A stretch of 64,000 bases of DNA. Origin: Paraburkholderia rhynchosiae (GTDB lineage: Bacteria; Pseudomonadota; Gammaproteobacteria; Burkholderiales; Burkholderiaceae). Positions 45,832-54,647 of this stretch are shown here, piece by piece. The notes under the pieces were generated by a model. The model saw nothing but the letters and a program-made list of their open reading frames with translations, was not told the origin of the DNA and did not search any database. Every line of letters starts with the position of its first letter. Within the stretch, counting starts at the first letter, position 1. A program made the position numbers and the translations under genes. The stretch covers positions 62,001 through 126,000 of the forward strand of contig NZ_PNXY01000015.1 of NCBI RefSeq assembly GCF_002879865.1, in the 5' to 3' direction.

Positions 45832-46506
45832 ATGGCAGTTTCAACACGGACCAAGCGCGGCGCCCGTCCGCTGATCGTCACCCTGATCGTTATTGTGGTG
45901 ATTGCCGCGTTGGGCTTTGCTTATGCATCGCCGTATATCGCGCTCAATAACCTCAAACGCGCCGCCGATGCGCGTGACGCGCAGACGGTGAATCAATACG
46001 TCGATTTTCCCGCGTTGCGCGAGAGCCTCAAGCAGCAGGTCGCGGGCCTGTTGACGCGCCGGCTTGGCTCGCATGGAAACGGCAATCCGTTGGCCGCGAT
46101 CGGCGCGATGATCGGCGTGGCATTGATCGGTCCGCTGGTAGATGCCTATGCGACGCCCGATGGCGTGGCCGCGCTGCTGAACGGCATGCCGCCGCGCGGC
46201 GAGCCCGGTGAGCAACCACCCGCGCCACCCGCCGCGAGCAATCCTCCGGCCGCTAATGTGCGCTCGGTGCCGGCGCCTGCATCGCCCGGTGCGGGTAACA
46301 ACGCGGGTAACCGCGCGAATAACAGCGCCACGTCGCCGCAGCCGCCGCAGCCGCCGCAGCCGCCGCAAACCACGGCGGGCTATCGCGGCCTCAACGAATT
46401 TGCGGTCACCTATCAGCACGGCGTCGGCGACGCGCGTTATTCCGCGATCTTCCTGCGCGAAGGCCTCTTCACGTGGAAGCTGGCTGCAGTCAATCTGAAC
46501 GAGTAA
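45832..46506 (+). CDS. DUF2939 family membrane-anchored protein
   Basis: 224-residue protein with one N-terminal transmembrane helix (about 13-33, PLIVTLIVIVVIAALGFAYA) and a DUF2939-type domain (YIALNNLKRAADARDAQTVNQYVDFPALRESLKQQV). A Pro/Ala-rich stretch follows (about 122-180, with PPQPPQPPQPP), then a C-terminal domain (FAVTYQHGVGDARYSAIFLREGLFTWKLAAVNL). Its role is unknown; it likely faces the periplasm. ATG follows GGAGAGTCCC. Confidence 0.85.
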   Translation: MAVSTRTKRGARPLIVTLIVIVVIAALGFAYASPYIALNNLKRAADARDAQTVNQYVDFPALRESLKQQVAGLLTRRLGSHGNGNPLAAIGAMIGVALIGPLVDAYATPDGVAALLNGMPPRGEPGEQPPAPPAASNPPAANVRSVPAPASPGAGNNAGNRANNSATSPQPPQPPQPPQTTAGYRGLNEFAVTYQHGVGDARYSAIFLREGLFTWKLAAVNLNE

Positions 46507-46530
46507 GCAGAACGCGCGGCCTCGCGCGTC

Positions 46531-46995
46531 TCAAGCCGCCTCTTGCTGCTGCTCCTGTGCGGAAGAACATGCGACCAGAATGCTGCACGACACGCGATCG
46601 AGCAGCGGCGTATTGCCCGCGCCCATCCACCATCGGGACAAGCCGGTGCGGCAACGGTGGCCGACCACTACGAGGTCGACATGCAATTCATTGGCGAGAT
46701 TCGCGATCTCGTCGATCGGATAGCCAAACGCAAAGTGCCCTTGCGCGTTGACGCCCCGCTCGGTCAGCCAGTTCACGCCCTCTTGCAGAATGTCCCGCGC
46801 CGTCTTTTCGAAGCTGCCGCACGCGACATCGGTCAGCAGGCCCGCGCTTTGCGCAATGCTCGAACGCATGTCCACCACCGAGAGCAGGTGCGTTTCCGCT
46901 TTCAGGTCCAGCGCGAGATCCGCGCCGCAACGTAATGCTTTGCGGCCTTCACGCGAGCCGTCGTAGCACAGCAGGATTTTCTGGTAGCTCGCCAT
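46531..46995 (-). CDS. Universal stress protein UspA family
   Basis: 154-residue single-domain Usp protein. It begins MASYQKILLCYDGSREGRKALRCG and contains LVVVGHRCRTGLSRWWMGAGN. The usual ATP-binding pattern (G-2X-G-9X-G-S/T) is not cleanly present, so nucleotide binding is uncertain. The start was set at the ATG after GGGAGAAAACG; an in-frame extension of 7 residues has weaker support. It is convergent with the DUF2939 gene. Confidence 0.93.
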   Translation of the reverse strand: MASYQKILLCYDGSREGRKALRCGADLALDLKAETHLLSVVDMRSSIAQSAGLLTDVACGSFEKTARDILQEGVNWLTERGVNAQGHFAFGYPIDEIANLANELHVDLVVVGHRCRTGLSRWWMGAGNTPLLDRVSCSILVACSSAQEQQQEAA

Positions 46996-47271
46996 CGTTT
47001 TCTCCCTTTTCCGCAAAGACGCGGTCTGGTTTAAATCATGGTGCGCCGCAATTCAGCTTGCAAGGGATGGAAAACGCTAAGTGTCAACGAAGCGTGCCCC
47101 TGCCTTGTGCATCGGAGGCTCGCGCCTTGACAGCGGCTTCTTCGACAACCATGCGGCGGTGCAAGAACCGGCCGGAAAGCGTCCGGCGCGAGCCAACGGT
47201 TCGCAGCCGATGACCTAGAATGAGCAGCCTTTCCCGCCATTCGGGTCTTTTCCGGAGCCTCGGTCCAAGCC

Positions 47272-48186
47272 ATGCCTGAAGCCGCCATCGAATTTCATCA
47301 GGTTCAAAAAAGCTACGGCGAAAAAAAGGTCGTCGACGGACTGTCGTTTCATGTCGACACCGGCGAGTGCTTCGGACTGCTCGGACCGAACGGCGCGGGC
47401 AAGACCACGACGTTGCGCATGCTGCTGGGCATCGCGGCGCCGGACGCCGGTGCGATCCATCTCTGCGGCGAGCCGATCCCCGGTCGCGCCCGCATCGCGC
47501 GGGCACGCGTTGGCGTAGTGCCGCAGTTCGACAACCTCGATCCGGATTTCACCGTACGCGAGAATCTGCTGGTGTTCGGCCGCTACTTCGGCCTGAGCGC
47601 CGCGCAATGCCGCGCGATGGTGCCGTCGCTGCTCGAGTTCGCGCGTCTCGAAAGCAAGGCGGACGCGCGCGTGAGCGAACTGTCGGGCGGCATGAAGCGG
47701 CGTCTGACGCTGGCTCGCGCGCTCGTCAACGATCCCGATGTGCTGATCATGGACGAGCCGACCACCGGCCTCGATCCGCAGGCGCGGCATCTGATCTGGG
47801 AGCGGCTGCGCTCGCTGCTCGCGCGCGGCAAGACGATTCTACTGACCACGCATTTCATGGAAGAAGCCGAGCGCCTGTGCGACCGGCTGTGCGTGATCGA
47901 AGAAGGACGCAAGATCGCAGAAGGCGCGCCGAGGGCGCTGATCGAGTCGGAGATCGGCTGCGATGTGATCGAGATTTTCGGCCCGGATCCGGTCGCGTTG
48001 CGCGACGAGCTTGCGTCGCTTGCCGAGCGCACGGAGATCAGCGGCGAGACGCTCTTCTGCTATGTGAACGACGCGCAGCCGGTGCACGCGCGACTGAAGC
48101 AGCGCGCGGATCTGCGTTATCTGCACCGCCCGGCGAATCTTGAAGATGTGTTCCTGCGGCTGACCGGCCGTGAGATGCAGGACTGA
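47272..48186 (+). CDS. NodI-type ABC transporter ATP-binding protein
   Basis: 304-residue ATPase of the NodI/DrrA group. Walker A is GPNGAGKTT (near residue 39), signature LSGGMKRRLTLARALV, Walker B LIMDEPTTGLDP. The C-terminal ~80 residues are of the NodI type (YLHRPANLEDVFLRLTGREM). It is followed after 26 bp by a NodJ-type permease. In rhizobia NodIJ export lipochitooligosaccharides; beta-rhizobial relatives and many non-nodulating Burkholderiales carry chromosomal copies, so the substrate here is unknown. No nod genes are nearby. Confidence 0.9.
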   Translation: MPEAAIEFHQVQKSYGEKKVVDGLSFHVDTGECFGLLGPNGAGKTTTLRMLLGIAAPDAGAIHLCGEPIPGRARIARARVGVVPQFDNLDPDFTVRENLLVFGRYFGLSAAQCRAMVPSLLEFARLESKADARVSELSGGMKRRLTLARALVNDPDVLIMDEPTTGLDPQARHLIWERLRSLLARGKTILLTTHFMEEAERLCDRLCVIEEGRKIAEGAPRALIESEIGCDVIEIFGPDPVALRDELASLAERTEISGETLFCYVNDAQPVHARLKQRADLRYLHRPANLEDVFLRLTGREMQD

Positions 48187-48212
48187 CTTCTATCGACTGC
48201 ACGAGACACGCA

Positions 48213-49040
48213 ATGGATGCACGCACCTACCGAAGCCGCGACGACACTCTGTCAATGCAAGCCCCGCTCGCCGCCCTGCCCGCCAACGCGATCAACTGGA
48301 TTGCGGTGTGGCGCCGCAACTATCTCGTATGGAAGAAGCTCGCGCTCGCGTCGATGTTCGGCAATCTCGCCGATCCGATGATCTATCTGTTCGGCCTCGG
48401 CTTCGGCCTGGGACTGATGGTGGGTCGTGTGGATGGCGTGTCGTACATCGCCTTCCTCGCGGCGGGCACGGTCGCGTCGAGCGTGATGATGTCCGCGAGC
48501 TTCGAGTCGATGTATTCGGGATTCTCGCGCATGCACGTGCAGCGCACGTGGGAAGCTATCATGCACACGCCGCTGACGCTCGGCGACATCGTGCTCGGCG
48601 AAGTGATCTGGGCGGCCAGCAAGTCGGTGCTGTCGGGTGCGGCGATCATGCTGGTGGCCGGCGCACTCGGCTACGCCAACTTTCCGTCGATGCTGCTGGC
48701 GTTGCCAGTGATCGTGCTAACGGGGCTCGCGTTCGCAAGCGTCGCGATGGTCGTGACGGCGCTCGCGCCGTCGTACGACTTTTTCATGTTTTACCAAACG
48801 CTGGTGTTGACGCCGATGCTGCTGCTCTCCGGCGTGTTCTTCCCGATTTCGCAATTGCCCGCGACCGCGCGCGGTGCGGCCGAAGTGCTGCCTTTGGCGC
48901 ATGCTGTCGATCTGATCCGGCCCGCGATGCTCGCTCGGCCTCTCGACAATGCGCTGTGGCATGTCGCGGTGCTGGCGGTTTATGCGGTGGGTGGGTTTAT
49001 CGTTTCGGCGGTTCTGTTCCGGCGCAGGATGATGAAGTAG
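48213..49040 (+). CDS. NodJ-type ABC-2 permease
   Basis: 275-residue inner-membrane ABC-2 permease with six predicted segments, including NYLVWKKLALASMFGNLADPMIYLFGLGFGLG, and the ABC-2 signature region YDFFMFYQTLVLTPMLLLSGVFFPISQLP. Two starts are possible: ATG at 48213 or 48255 (MQAPLAALPANAINW); the second begins closer to the conserved part. It partners with the ATPase upstream as a two-gene exporter. Confidence 0.9.
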   Translation: MDARTYRSRDDTLSMQAPLAALPANAINWIAVWRRNYLVWKKLALASMFGNLADPMIYLFGLGFGLGLMVGRVDGVSYIAFLAAGTVASSVMMSASFESMYSGFSRMHVQRTWEAIMHTPLTLGDIVLGEVIWAASKSVLSGAAIMLVAGALGYANFPSMLLALPVIVLTGLAFASVAMVVTALAPSYDFFMFYQTLVLTPMLLLSGVFFPISQLPATARGAAEVLPLAHAVDLIRPAMLARPLDNALWHVAVLAVYAVGGFIVSAVLFRRRMMK

Positions 49041-49118
49041 CGTCGGGCACGCAAGTGCGTTGAGATTCTTCGCGGGCGCGAGACAGTGGCAATCAGCGCC
49101 CGTGAAGAACCTATGAAC

Positions 49119-49541
49119 TCAGTCCTCGTCGTCGGTCCAGGGAATGTCGACGTCGGAGATGAAGGCGACCGTCGCGAACGGACCGCCCTCCTGACGCCCG
49201 ATCTTGCCGTCGGCACGCTGCCATTCGACCCGGAACACGGTGCCCGGATCGTCGGCGATTAGCCGCACCGTGCGAATCTCGTCGGGATCGGCGTCTTCGA
49301 CGGGACCGTCGAGCGAGATTTGCAGCTCTTGCGGCCATAGTCCGTCGGCCGGATCGTAAATCTTGTCGCCATCGGGGATCAGCGTGAACGCCTCCACGCC
49401 GATGGTCGCCGAGGCATCCACGATCATCTTGGCCAGCGCGCGCAACAACGCGGTTGCCCGCGCGGAGTTCGCCTGACGGATTGCAAGGTCCCCGCGCGTC
49501 AGCGCCTGCTCAAGTTTTGGGTTTGTTTTTTGTTGCGCCAT
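49119..49541 (-). CDS. Uncharacterised protein, 140 residues
   Basis: A soluble acidic protein I do not recognise. The N-terminus (MAQQKTNPKLEQALTRGDLAIRQANSARATALLRALAKMIVDA) is predicted helical, followed by beta-rich sequence (TLIPDGDKIYDPADGLWPQELQIS, TVFRVEWQRADGKIGRQEGG) and the acidic end DIPWTDDED. No signal peptide or membrane segment. ATG at 49541 is chosen as the natural helix start. It is alone between convergent and same-strand neighbours. Codon use looks native. Confidence 0.75.
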   Translation of the reverse strand: MAQQKTNPKLEQALTRGDLAIRQANSARATALLRALAKMIVDASATIGVEAFTLIPDGDKIYDPADGLWPQELQISLDGPVEDADPDEIRTVRLIADDPGTVFRVEWQRADGKIGRQEGGPFATVAFISDVDIPWTDDED

Positions 49542-49756
49542 TGATGTCCTGAGTCCTATCGCTGTGTTGTGACCAGCGCAGCGCAAGCCGCGCCGCCGCT
49601 TTTTTCGGGCTGCATCCCACCATCCGCATGCGCCGCGCTACCGCACCACGGCTTCGGCATACTGCAGACGCCGAAGCCCGTCCTGCTCACCACAGTTTAG
49701 GTCGTGATTCGCCGACAGGCAGGGACATTTGCCTTTCGTTGCATGTCCCAGCGAAC

Positions 49757-50809
49757 TCACGGCGCCGGATTGGGCTGCAACTGATGCAGCGCGTCGATTT
49801 CATCGAGCAGTTCCTGCGACAGCTTCACGTCGACGCTGGCAATGTTGTCCTTCAGTTGATCCAGCGATGTAGCGCCGATCAGATTGCTCGTCACGAACGG
49901 CCGGCTGTTGACGAACGCAAGCGCGAACTGCGCGGGCGACATGCCATGACGCTTCGCCAGTTCGACGTAACGCGTGGTCGCCTGCACCGCTTGCGGCTTG
50001 CTGTAGCGCTGAAAGCGCTCGAACAGCGAAATGCGTGCGCCGGCCGGACGCGCGCCGCCTTCGTATTTGCCGGACAGCCAGCCGAACGCCAGCGGCGAAT
50101 ACGCGAGCAAGCCGATGTTGTCGCGATGCGCGTATTCCGAAAGCCCGACTTCGTAAGTGCGATTCAACAGACTGTACGGATTCTGGATGCTGACGATACG
50201 CGGCAAGCCGAGCTTCTCCGACGCGCGCAAAAACTGCGCGACGCCCCACGGCGTTTCGTTCGACACACCTACATGGCGCACCTTGCCCGCCTTGACGAAA
50301 TCGGCGAGCACGGACAACGTTTCGTCGATCGGCACCGTGTATTCGTCATCGACCCATGGATAAGCCGGACGGCCGAACGTCATCGTGTTGCGATCCGGCC
50401 AGTGCAACTGGTATAGATCGACGTAGTCCGTTTGCAGACGCTTGAGGCTGTCGTTCAGCGCCTCGGTCAGGTTCTTGCGGTCGAACTGATTGGTCTCGCC
50501 GCGAATGTGACGCGGGTTATGCGGCTGACGCGCGGGGCCGGCGATTTTCGTGGCAAGCAGGATTTTCTCGCGCGCGCTGCGGTGCTGCGCGAGCCACGTG
50601 CCGATAAAGCGTTCGGTCGAGCCTTGCGTCTCGGCGCGCGGCGGCACCGGGTACATTTCGGCGGTATCGATCAGGTTGACGCCGTGATCGAGCGCGTAGT
50701 CGATCTGCGCGTGCGCGTCCTGCTCACTGTTCTGCTCGCCCCACGTCATGGTGCCGAGCCCGATCAGGCTGACCTGCACATCTGAATCGCCGAGTCTGCG
50801 GTATTCCAT
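49757..50809 (-). CDS. NADP(H)-dependent aldo/keto reductase (Tas-like)
   Basis: 350-residue TIM-barrel aldo/keto reductase. N-terminal VSLIGLGTMTWGEQNSEQDAHAQIDYALDHGVNLIDTAEMYP contains the catalytic Asp and Tyr; Lys is in LATKIAG and His in YQLHWPDR. The loop EMYPVPPRAETQGSTERFIGTWL matches the Tas subgroup. The physiological substrate is unknown. The start at 50809 follows GGACAAGTTCG; an upstream in-frame ATG would add 16 residues. Confidence 0.92.
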   Translation of the reverse strand: MEYRRLGDSDVQVSLIGLGTMTWGEQNSEQDAHAQIDYALDHGVNLIDTAEMYPVPPRAETQGSTERFIGTWLAQHRSAREKILLATKIAGPARQPHNPRHIRGETNQFDRKNLTEALNDSLKRLQTDYVDLYQLHWPDRNTMTFGRPAYPWVDDEYTVPIDETLSVLADFVKAGKVRHVGVSNETPWGVAQFLRASEKLGLPRIVSIQNPYSLLNRTYEVGLSEYAHRDNIGLLAYSPLAFGWLSGKYEGGARPAGARISLFERFQRYSKPQAVQATTRYVELAKRHGMSPAQFALAFVNSRPFVTSNLIGATSLDQLKDNIASVDVKLSQELLDEIDALHQLQPNPAP

Positions 50810-50880
50810 CGAACTTGTCCTGTTGGTTGTATGAACATAAACCGCTGACGTTACCATGTCCGCTCGATGCCTGCAGCACG

Positions 50881-50899
50881 GCTAGAATGCCGTTCTAGC
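50881..50899. promoter_or_regulatory. Inverted repeat between the aldo/keto reductase and DUF3820 genes
   Basis: GCTAGAA-TGCCG-TTCTAGC, a perfect 7-bp dyad with a 5-base centre in the divergent gap. It could be an operator for either side. Confidence 0.45.
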
Positions 50900-50986
50900 T
50901 GGCGTCAGCCGGTTCGTCACGCTCAACATTTTTGCGTCGGTCCATCACGATGAATCCGGAACACCGAACTGCTGGTCACGCGCGTG

Positions 50987-51160
50987 ATGCCTTACGGCAA
51001 GTACAAAGGCCGCCTGATCGCGGACCTGCCTGGCCACTACCTGAACTGGTTCGCGAGTCAGGGCTTTCCGCCGGGCGAGATCGGACGGCTGCTCGCGTTG
51101 ATGCACGAGACCGATCACAACGGTCTATCGTCGTTGATCGAGCCTTTGCGCAAGCGTTGA
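50987..51160 (+). CDS. DUF3820 family small protein, start displaced by an apparent 7-nt insertion
   Basis: 57-residue remnant-length protein, MPYGKYKGRLIADLPGHYLNWFASQGFPPGEIGRLLALMHETDHNG, matching the DUF3820 pattern of GKYKG and DLP-YL-WF. The normal start would be ATG at 50950 (MNPE...), but between MNPE and ELLVTRV about 7 extra bases (CACCGAA) shift the frame. Translation could begin at GTG 50984 or ATG 50987, losing around 10 N-terminal residues; neither has a good ribosome site. Either a short functional form or a recently broken gene. Confidence 0.7.
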   Translation: MPYGKYKGRLIADLPGHYLNWFASQGFPPGEIGRLLALMHETDHNGLSSLIEPLRKR

Positions 51161-51413
51161 GTTATTCGTCCGACAGGATGACAGATGGGCCGCCCGCGCT
51201 CAGATGCTGAAGATTAACGAACTGTTACGACGCAACGGATGCGTATGCCAAGGTGGCAGCCGGCTCACGCAACGCACGCAATAGCTTCCCGGCGCGGCAT
51301 GAGTTGCGCCTCTCCGCCAGCGCGGATCACGCCGGTAATGCACGGACACAAATGCGGGTGAACTCCTTTGCACGCGATGTTTCTGATTCTTTATGTCAGG
51401 ACGGGAGACGATC

Positions 51414-51779
51414 GTGAGCAGACTCTTTGCATCGATGGCATTGCTGGCCGTGGTGGCGAGCGTCGGCGGATGCGCAGTCGCACCTGGCTATGACTACGCC
51501 GATGCGCAGCCCTATTATCCCGACTACGGCTACGCGTACGGACAACCCTATGCACCCGTCTACGGCACGGTCGGCATCTGGAGCGGCTGGGGCGGACCAT
51601 GTTGCTACTACCGTGGCGGCGGTGGCCACTGGCACGGGGGCGGCGGTTGGCACGGCGGCCACGGGGGTGGTGATGGCGGTGGTGGCTGGCATGGCGGCGG
51701 GTATGGCGGCGGGTATGGCGGGTCTCGCGGCGGCAGTTCGTGGAGCGGCAGTGGCGGGCACGGCGGACGCAGCCATTGA
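51414..51779 (+). CDS. Glycine/histidine-rich predicted lipoprotein
   Basis: 121 residues. The signal MSRLFASMALLAVVASVGGC ends in a lipobox with Cys20. The mature protein is Tyr-rich (YDYADAQPYYPDYGYAYGQPY) then strongly Gly/His/Trp-rich (repeats like GGGWHGGHGG and GGGYGGGYGG), possibly metal-binding or surface-sticking. GTG at 51414 follows GGGAGACGATC; ATG at 51393 would add 7 residues. No recognised domain. Confidence 0.75.
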   Translation: MSRLFASMALLAVVASVGGCAVAPGYDYADAQPYYPDYGYAYGQPYAPVYGTVGIWSGWGGPCCYYRGGGGHWHGGGGWHGGHGGGDGGGGWHGGGYGGGYGGSRGGSSWSGSGGHGGRSH

Positions 51780-51944
51780 GCCTCCTGCTCTCGAAGCAGC
51801 CGCTTGCCGCTCAGTGCAAACCAGAACCTTGTTGCGGCTGGTTAGCTAGCCAGGTCGCCGCGCCCGCTACGGTTCAAGCCCGGCCCCGGCCGTTTCGCGC
51901 GTTGCGGTAAAATCGCGGTTTCGATTCAAGCCGTTTGGCCGCCC

Positions 51945-52946
51945 ATGTCTTCACCTCGCACTCCCAGTCCACGCCGCGTTTCTGTCGCGCCGATGATGGA
52001 CTGGACCGATCGCCACTGCCGGTCGCTTCATCGCATGATCTCGCGCCATACGTGGCTTTACACGGAAATGGTGACGACCGGCGCGCTGCTGCATGGCGAT
52101 GTCCCACGTCATCTCGCGTTCACGCCTGAGGAAGCGCCTGTCGCCCTGCAACTCGGCGGCAGCGAGCCCGCGGATCTCGCGCGCTCGGCGAAGCTCGGCG
52201 AGCAGTGGGGTTACGACGAAATCAATCTGAATTGCGGCTGCCCGTCAGAGCGGGTGCAGCGCGGCGCGTTCGGCGCGTGTCTGATGAACGAGCCGCAACT
52301 GGTCGCTGACTGCGTGAAGGCGATGCGCGACGCCGTCTCGGTGCCCGTGACGGTCAAGCACCGCATCGGCGTGGATGCCGTCGAGGACTACAGCTTCGTG
52401 CGCGATTTCGTCGGCACGATCGCCGACGCGGGCTGCACCGTTTTTATCGTGCATGCACGTAACGCGATCCTCAAAGGCCTGAGCCCGAAAGAGAACCGCG
52501 AGATTCCGCCGCTCAAGTATGGCTACGCGTATCGGTTGAAACGCGAATTCCCGCATCTCGAAGTCATCATCAACGGCGGGGTTAAAACACTCGACGAAGT
52601 GGAGACGCATCTTGAACACATCGATGGCGTCATGCTCGGGCGCGAGGCGTATCACAACCCCTATCTGCTGGCCAATGTCGACGCCCGCTTCTACGGCTCG
52701 ACAAAAGCGCCGCTCGCGCGCGAGCAGGTCGAGGCGAAGCTGATCGAATATTGCGCGGCTGAAATGGCGCGCGGCACTTATCTCGGCGCGATCACGCGGC
52801 ATGCGCTCGGGCTCTATCGCGGCGAAGCTGGCGCGCGCGGTTGGCGGCGCGTGTTGTCCGACAGCAAACGTCTGGCTGCGCGCGATCTCGCGATCTTCGA
52901 CGAGGCGAGACAACATCTGCGTGAGCCCGCCGAGATTTTTGAATAA
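51945..52946 (+). CDS. dusA: tRNA-dihydrouridine(20/20a) synthase DusA
   Basis: 333-residue FMN enzyme reducing uridines 20/20a in the tRNA D-loop with NADPH. The N-terminal VSVAPMMDWTDRHCR binds flavin; INLNCGCPSERVQRGAFGACLM contains the catalytic Cys; KHRIGVD and ILKGLSPKENREIPPLKY are DusA-specific; IINGGVKTL and GVMLGREAYHNPYLL complete the FMN-phosphate site. The gene is followed 88 bp later by tRNA-His. Confidence 0.97.
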   Translation: MSSPRTPSPRRVSVAPMMDWTDRHCRSLHRMISRHTWLYTEMVTTGALLHGDVPRHLAFTPEEAPVALQLGGSEPADLARSAKLGEQWGYDEINLNCGCPSERVQRGAFGACLMNEPQLVADCVKAMRDAVSVPVTVKHRIGVDAVEDYSFVRDFVGTIADAGCTVFIVHARNAILKGLSPKENREIPPLKYGYAYRLKREFPHLEVIINGGVKTLDEVETHLEHIDGVMLGREAYHNPYLLANVDARFYGSTKAPLAREQVEAKLIEYCAAEMARGTYLGAITRHALGLYRGEAGARGWRRVLSDSKRLAARDLAIFDEARQHLREPAEIFE

Positions 52947-52974
52947 AGGACTAGGCAAACGCGGTTCCTCTTCG

Positions 52975-52980
52975 TATAAT
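52975..52980 (+). promoter_or_regulatory. -10 element before tRNA-His
   Basis: TATAAT lies 54 bp upstream of tRNA-His; no good -35 is seen at 16-18 bp. Plausible for a strong tRNA promoter but not certain. Confidence 0.4.
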
Positions 52981-53034
52981 CTCGTTTCTTCGTTGACGAG
53001 CCAAGTTTTCCGGCAAGTCAGGCAGATCTCAGTG

Positions 53035-53110
53035 GTGGCTGTAGCTCAGTTGGTAGAGTCCAGGATTGTGATTCCTGTTGTCGTGGGTTCGAGCCCCATC
53101 AGCCACCCCA
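53035..53110 (+). tRNA. tRNA-His (GTG anticodon)
   Basis: 76-nt cloverleaf with acceptor stem GTGGCTG / CAGCCAC, D-loop AGCTCAGTTGGTAGAG, anticodon GTG at 53068-53070 in loop TTGTGAT, T-loop GGTTCGAGC and encoded CCA. The acceptor stem has seven pairs; the extra 5' G of mature tRNA-His would be retained from the precursor. Confidence 0.96.
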
Positions 53111-53147
53111 AAGAATTCAGGCAGTAAAGTTTGGCAAACGGTTTTGC

Positions 53148-53181
53148 AAACGGCGTTGTGAGAAATCACAACGCCGTTTTT
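53148..53181 (+). terminator. Rho-independent terminator after tRNA-His
   Basis: Perfect stem AAACGGCGTTGTGA, loop GAAA, then TCACAACGCCGTTT and further T residues, 38 bp after the tRNA. Confidence 0.94.
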
Positions 53182-53487
53182 GTTTTGGGGTTTCGTTCGC
53201 CTGTCGCATTGCCACCGCAATGCCCGCCTCGCCTATCAAAAAACCCATCCCAGATGAGGTCCTTTTCCTCGCCGAACACCATCGCCCATCGGGCCAGACC
53301 GTCGCTCACGCCCGCCCCACCTGACGTTCACCGATTATTTCAGCAGCGAGAATAGTAATTTCAGATTATCGGCACAAATTTTCGATAGTAGGGGTATACA
53401 CTGCATTTCATCGGCGGTGCAGACACAGTTCAACGGCTCCTGCAACGCCACCCTGAATCGAAATCGAAACATCATTGGAGGTACATC

Positions 53488-53754
53488 ATGAAGACCAAAT
53501 TTATCGCCGCCCTGCTCGTTGCTGTTTCCGCCTCGATCGCTGCTCCCGCTTTCGCGAGCGGCTACGGCCCGGCACCGTTCTATCGTCCGTCGGTCGGCGC
53601 ACCGGCTTCGCAACAAGGCCAGAGCGCGCAAACCGTCGCGGCTGAACGTGCTAACGCCAACTCAACCGCATATGGCGGCGTGACCAACGTGTCGTCGCAA
53701 TCGGGCACGCGTGAGCCGGTTTCGAGTCCGCAATCGGTTTTCTTCGGCCACTAA
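53488..53754 (+). CDS. Small exported DUF4148-type protein
   Basis: 88-residue protein with a clear signal peptide (MKTKFIAALLVAVSASIAAPAFA) and a short mature part rich in Ser, Gln and Ala (SGYGPAPFYRPSVGAPASQQGQSAQTVAAERANANS), with no cysteine. Burkholderia carry many such short exported proteins of unknown role. A strong GGAGG site precedes the ATG. The ~300 bp upstream after the tRNA-His terminator holds only its presumed promoter. Confidence 0.82.
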   Translation: MKTKFIAALLVAVSASIAAPAFASGYGPAPFYRPSVGAPASQQGQSAQTVAAERANANSTAYGGVTNVSSQSGTREPVSSPQSVFFGH

Positions 53755-53882
53755 GCATTCGCTGTTGAGCATGCTGCGTCGTAGCAGCACGCAGACTGGG
53801 CGCCGCGCATCGAGCTCCGATGCCGGCGCCCAGTTGCGTTTACCTCGGTGGGCAGCGCTGGCTGATGCAGATAGCCGACGCC

Positions 53883-54125
53883 TCAAGCGGCGAGACCCGC
53901 GTCGATCACTTCGCGCGCGGCGCGAAAGCCCGCCTCGGCCGCCGCATGCTCGGTGGACCACAGGCTGTCAATGTGCACGAGCCGCCAGTCGACCACCACG
54001 GCGTCTTCCCGCAGCACCCGAAAATGCGCCTTGACGCCGGTGAGCACCTGTTCGACCGCGACCTCGATGTCGTAGTCCTGATAGCGCTCCTGGTAATCCC
54101 CCATGTCAAGGCCCTTCGGCTCCAT
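53883..54125 (-). CDS. Uncharacterised small protein, 80 residues
   Basis: Short acidic protein starting MEPKGLDMGDYQERYQDYDIEVAVEQVLTGVKAHFRVLREDAVVVDWRL and ending with a helix AAAEAGFRAAREVIDAGL. The pattern (aromatic-rich start, 'YDIEV', a beta stretch, then an Ala/Arg helix with ID near its end) resembles the 88-residue protein at 61079-61345, so the two may be distant relatives. Function unknown. GAGG precedes the ATG. Confidence 0.72.
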   Translation of the reverse strand: MEPKGLDMGDYQERYQDYDIEVAVEQVLTGVKAHFRVLREDAVVVDWRLVHIDSLWSTEHAAAEAGFRAAREVIDAGLAA

Positions 54126-54263
54126 GTTCGACCTCCTCGTTTAATCTGTCTTCGTAGCGCCTGTTGATTGGGCGCGAGCGTACCGGGGAAGTCAGCGCGA
54201 CGCCGCACGAGCGCCGATACAGGCTCGTCCGCTGCCTGGGGTCACACGGCTCTCGACTCGCGC

Positions 54264-54461
54264 TCAGTCGCAATCGCCGGACAGGTACTGCCTGCCGTTG
54301 CAGGTGATCTCGACCTCATCGCCGCTCGCTTCGGCGACGAGCCCGCACGCCAGTAATTCCGCGGTGACGGACTGCGGGAATTTCGGCATCGGCTGCCCGA
54401 CGCCCACATCGTTCAAGCGCCGCAACGCTTCTATCGCTTCCGGACTCAATGACTTCGACAT
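54264..54461 (-). CDS. Uncharacterised small protein, 65 residues
   Basis: Short protein MSKSLSPEAIEALRRLNDVG ... FPQSVTAELLACGLVAEASGDEVEITCNGRQYLSGDCD. The layout of a helix, a helix-turn-helix-like middle (VTAELLACGLVAEASGDEVEITCNGRQYL) and a short wing suggests a minimal winged-helix fold, unproven. ATG at 54461 follows GGAGACGGCC; an in-frame ATG at 54473 is an alternative. Confidence 0.68.
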   Translation of the reverse strand: MSKSLSPEAIEALRRLNDVGVGQPMPKFPQSVTAELLACGLVAEASGDEVEITCNGRQYLSGDCD

Positions 54462-54647
54462 GGCCGTCTCCATCGAGGTGACTGAATTCATCGTAGCAAG
54501 TTTCGAACGCGTATGCAGGTACGTTGGCGTATAACGCGCCGCGACCATGGGACGGCGCGACCGCGCGTGAATTTTCCTTGCCACGGTGGGTCTACCCAGA
54601 AACCTGACACGGCCTAATCCGCAGCGATGGACGCAAAGGAGAAAGAG

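Noticed and set aside
47272..49040. Nodulation locus
   Set aside because: Only the transporter pair is present; no nodABC or nodD is seen, so the name NodIJ reflects family only.
53035..53110. tRNA-His as a site of prophage or island integration
   Set aside because: No integrase, no repeated tRNA end and no change in gene type appears downstream within the window.
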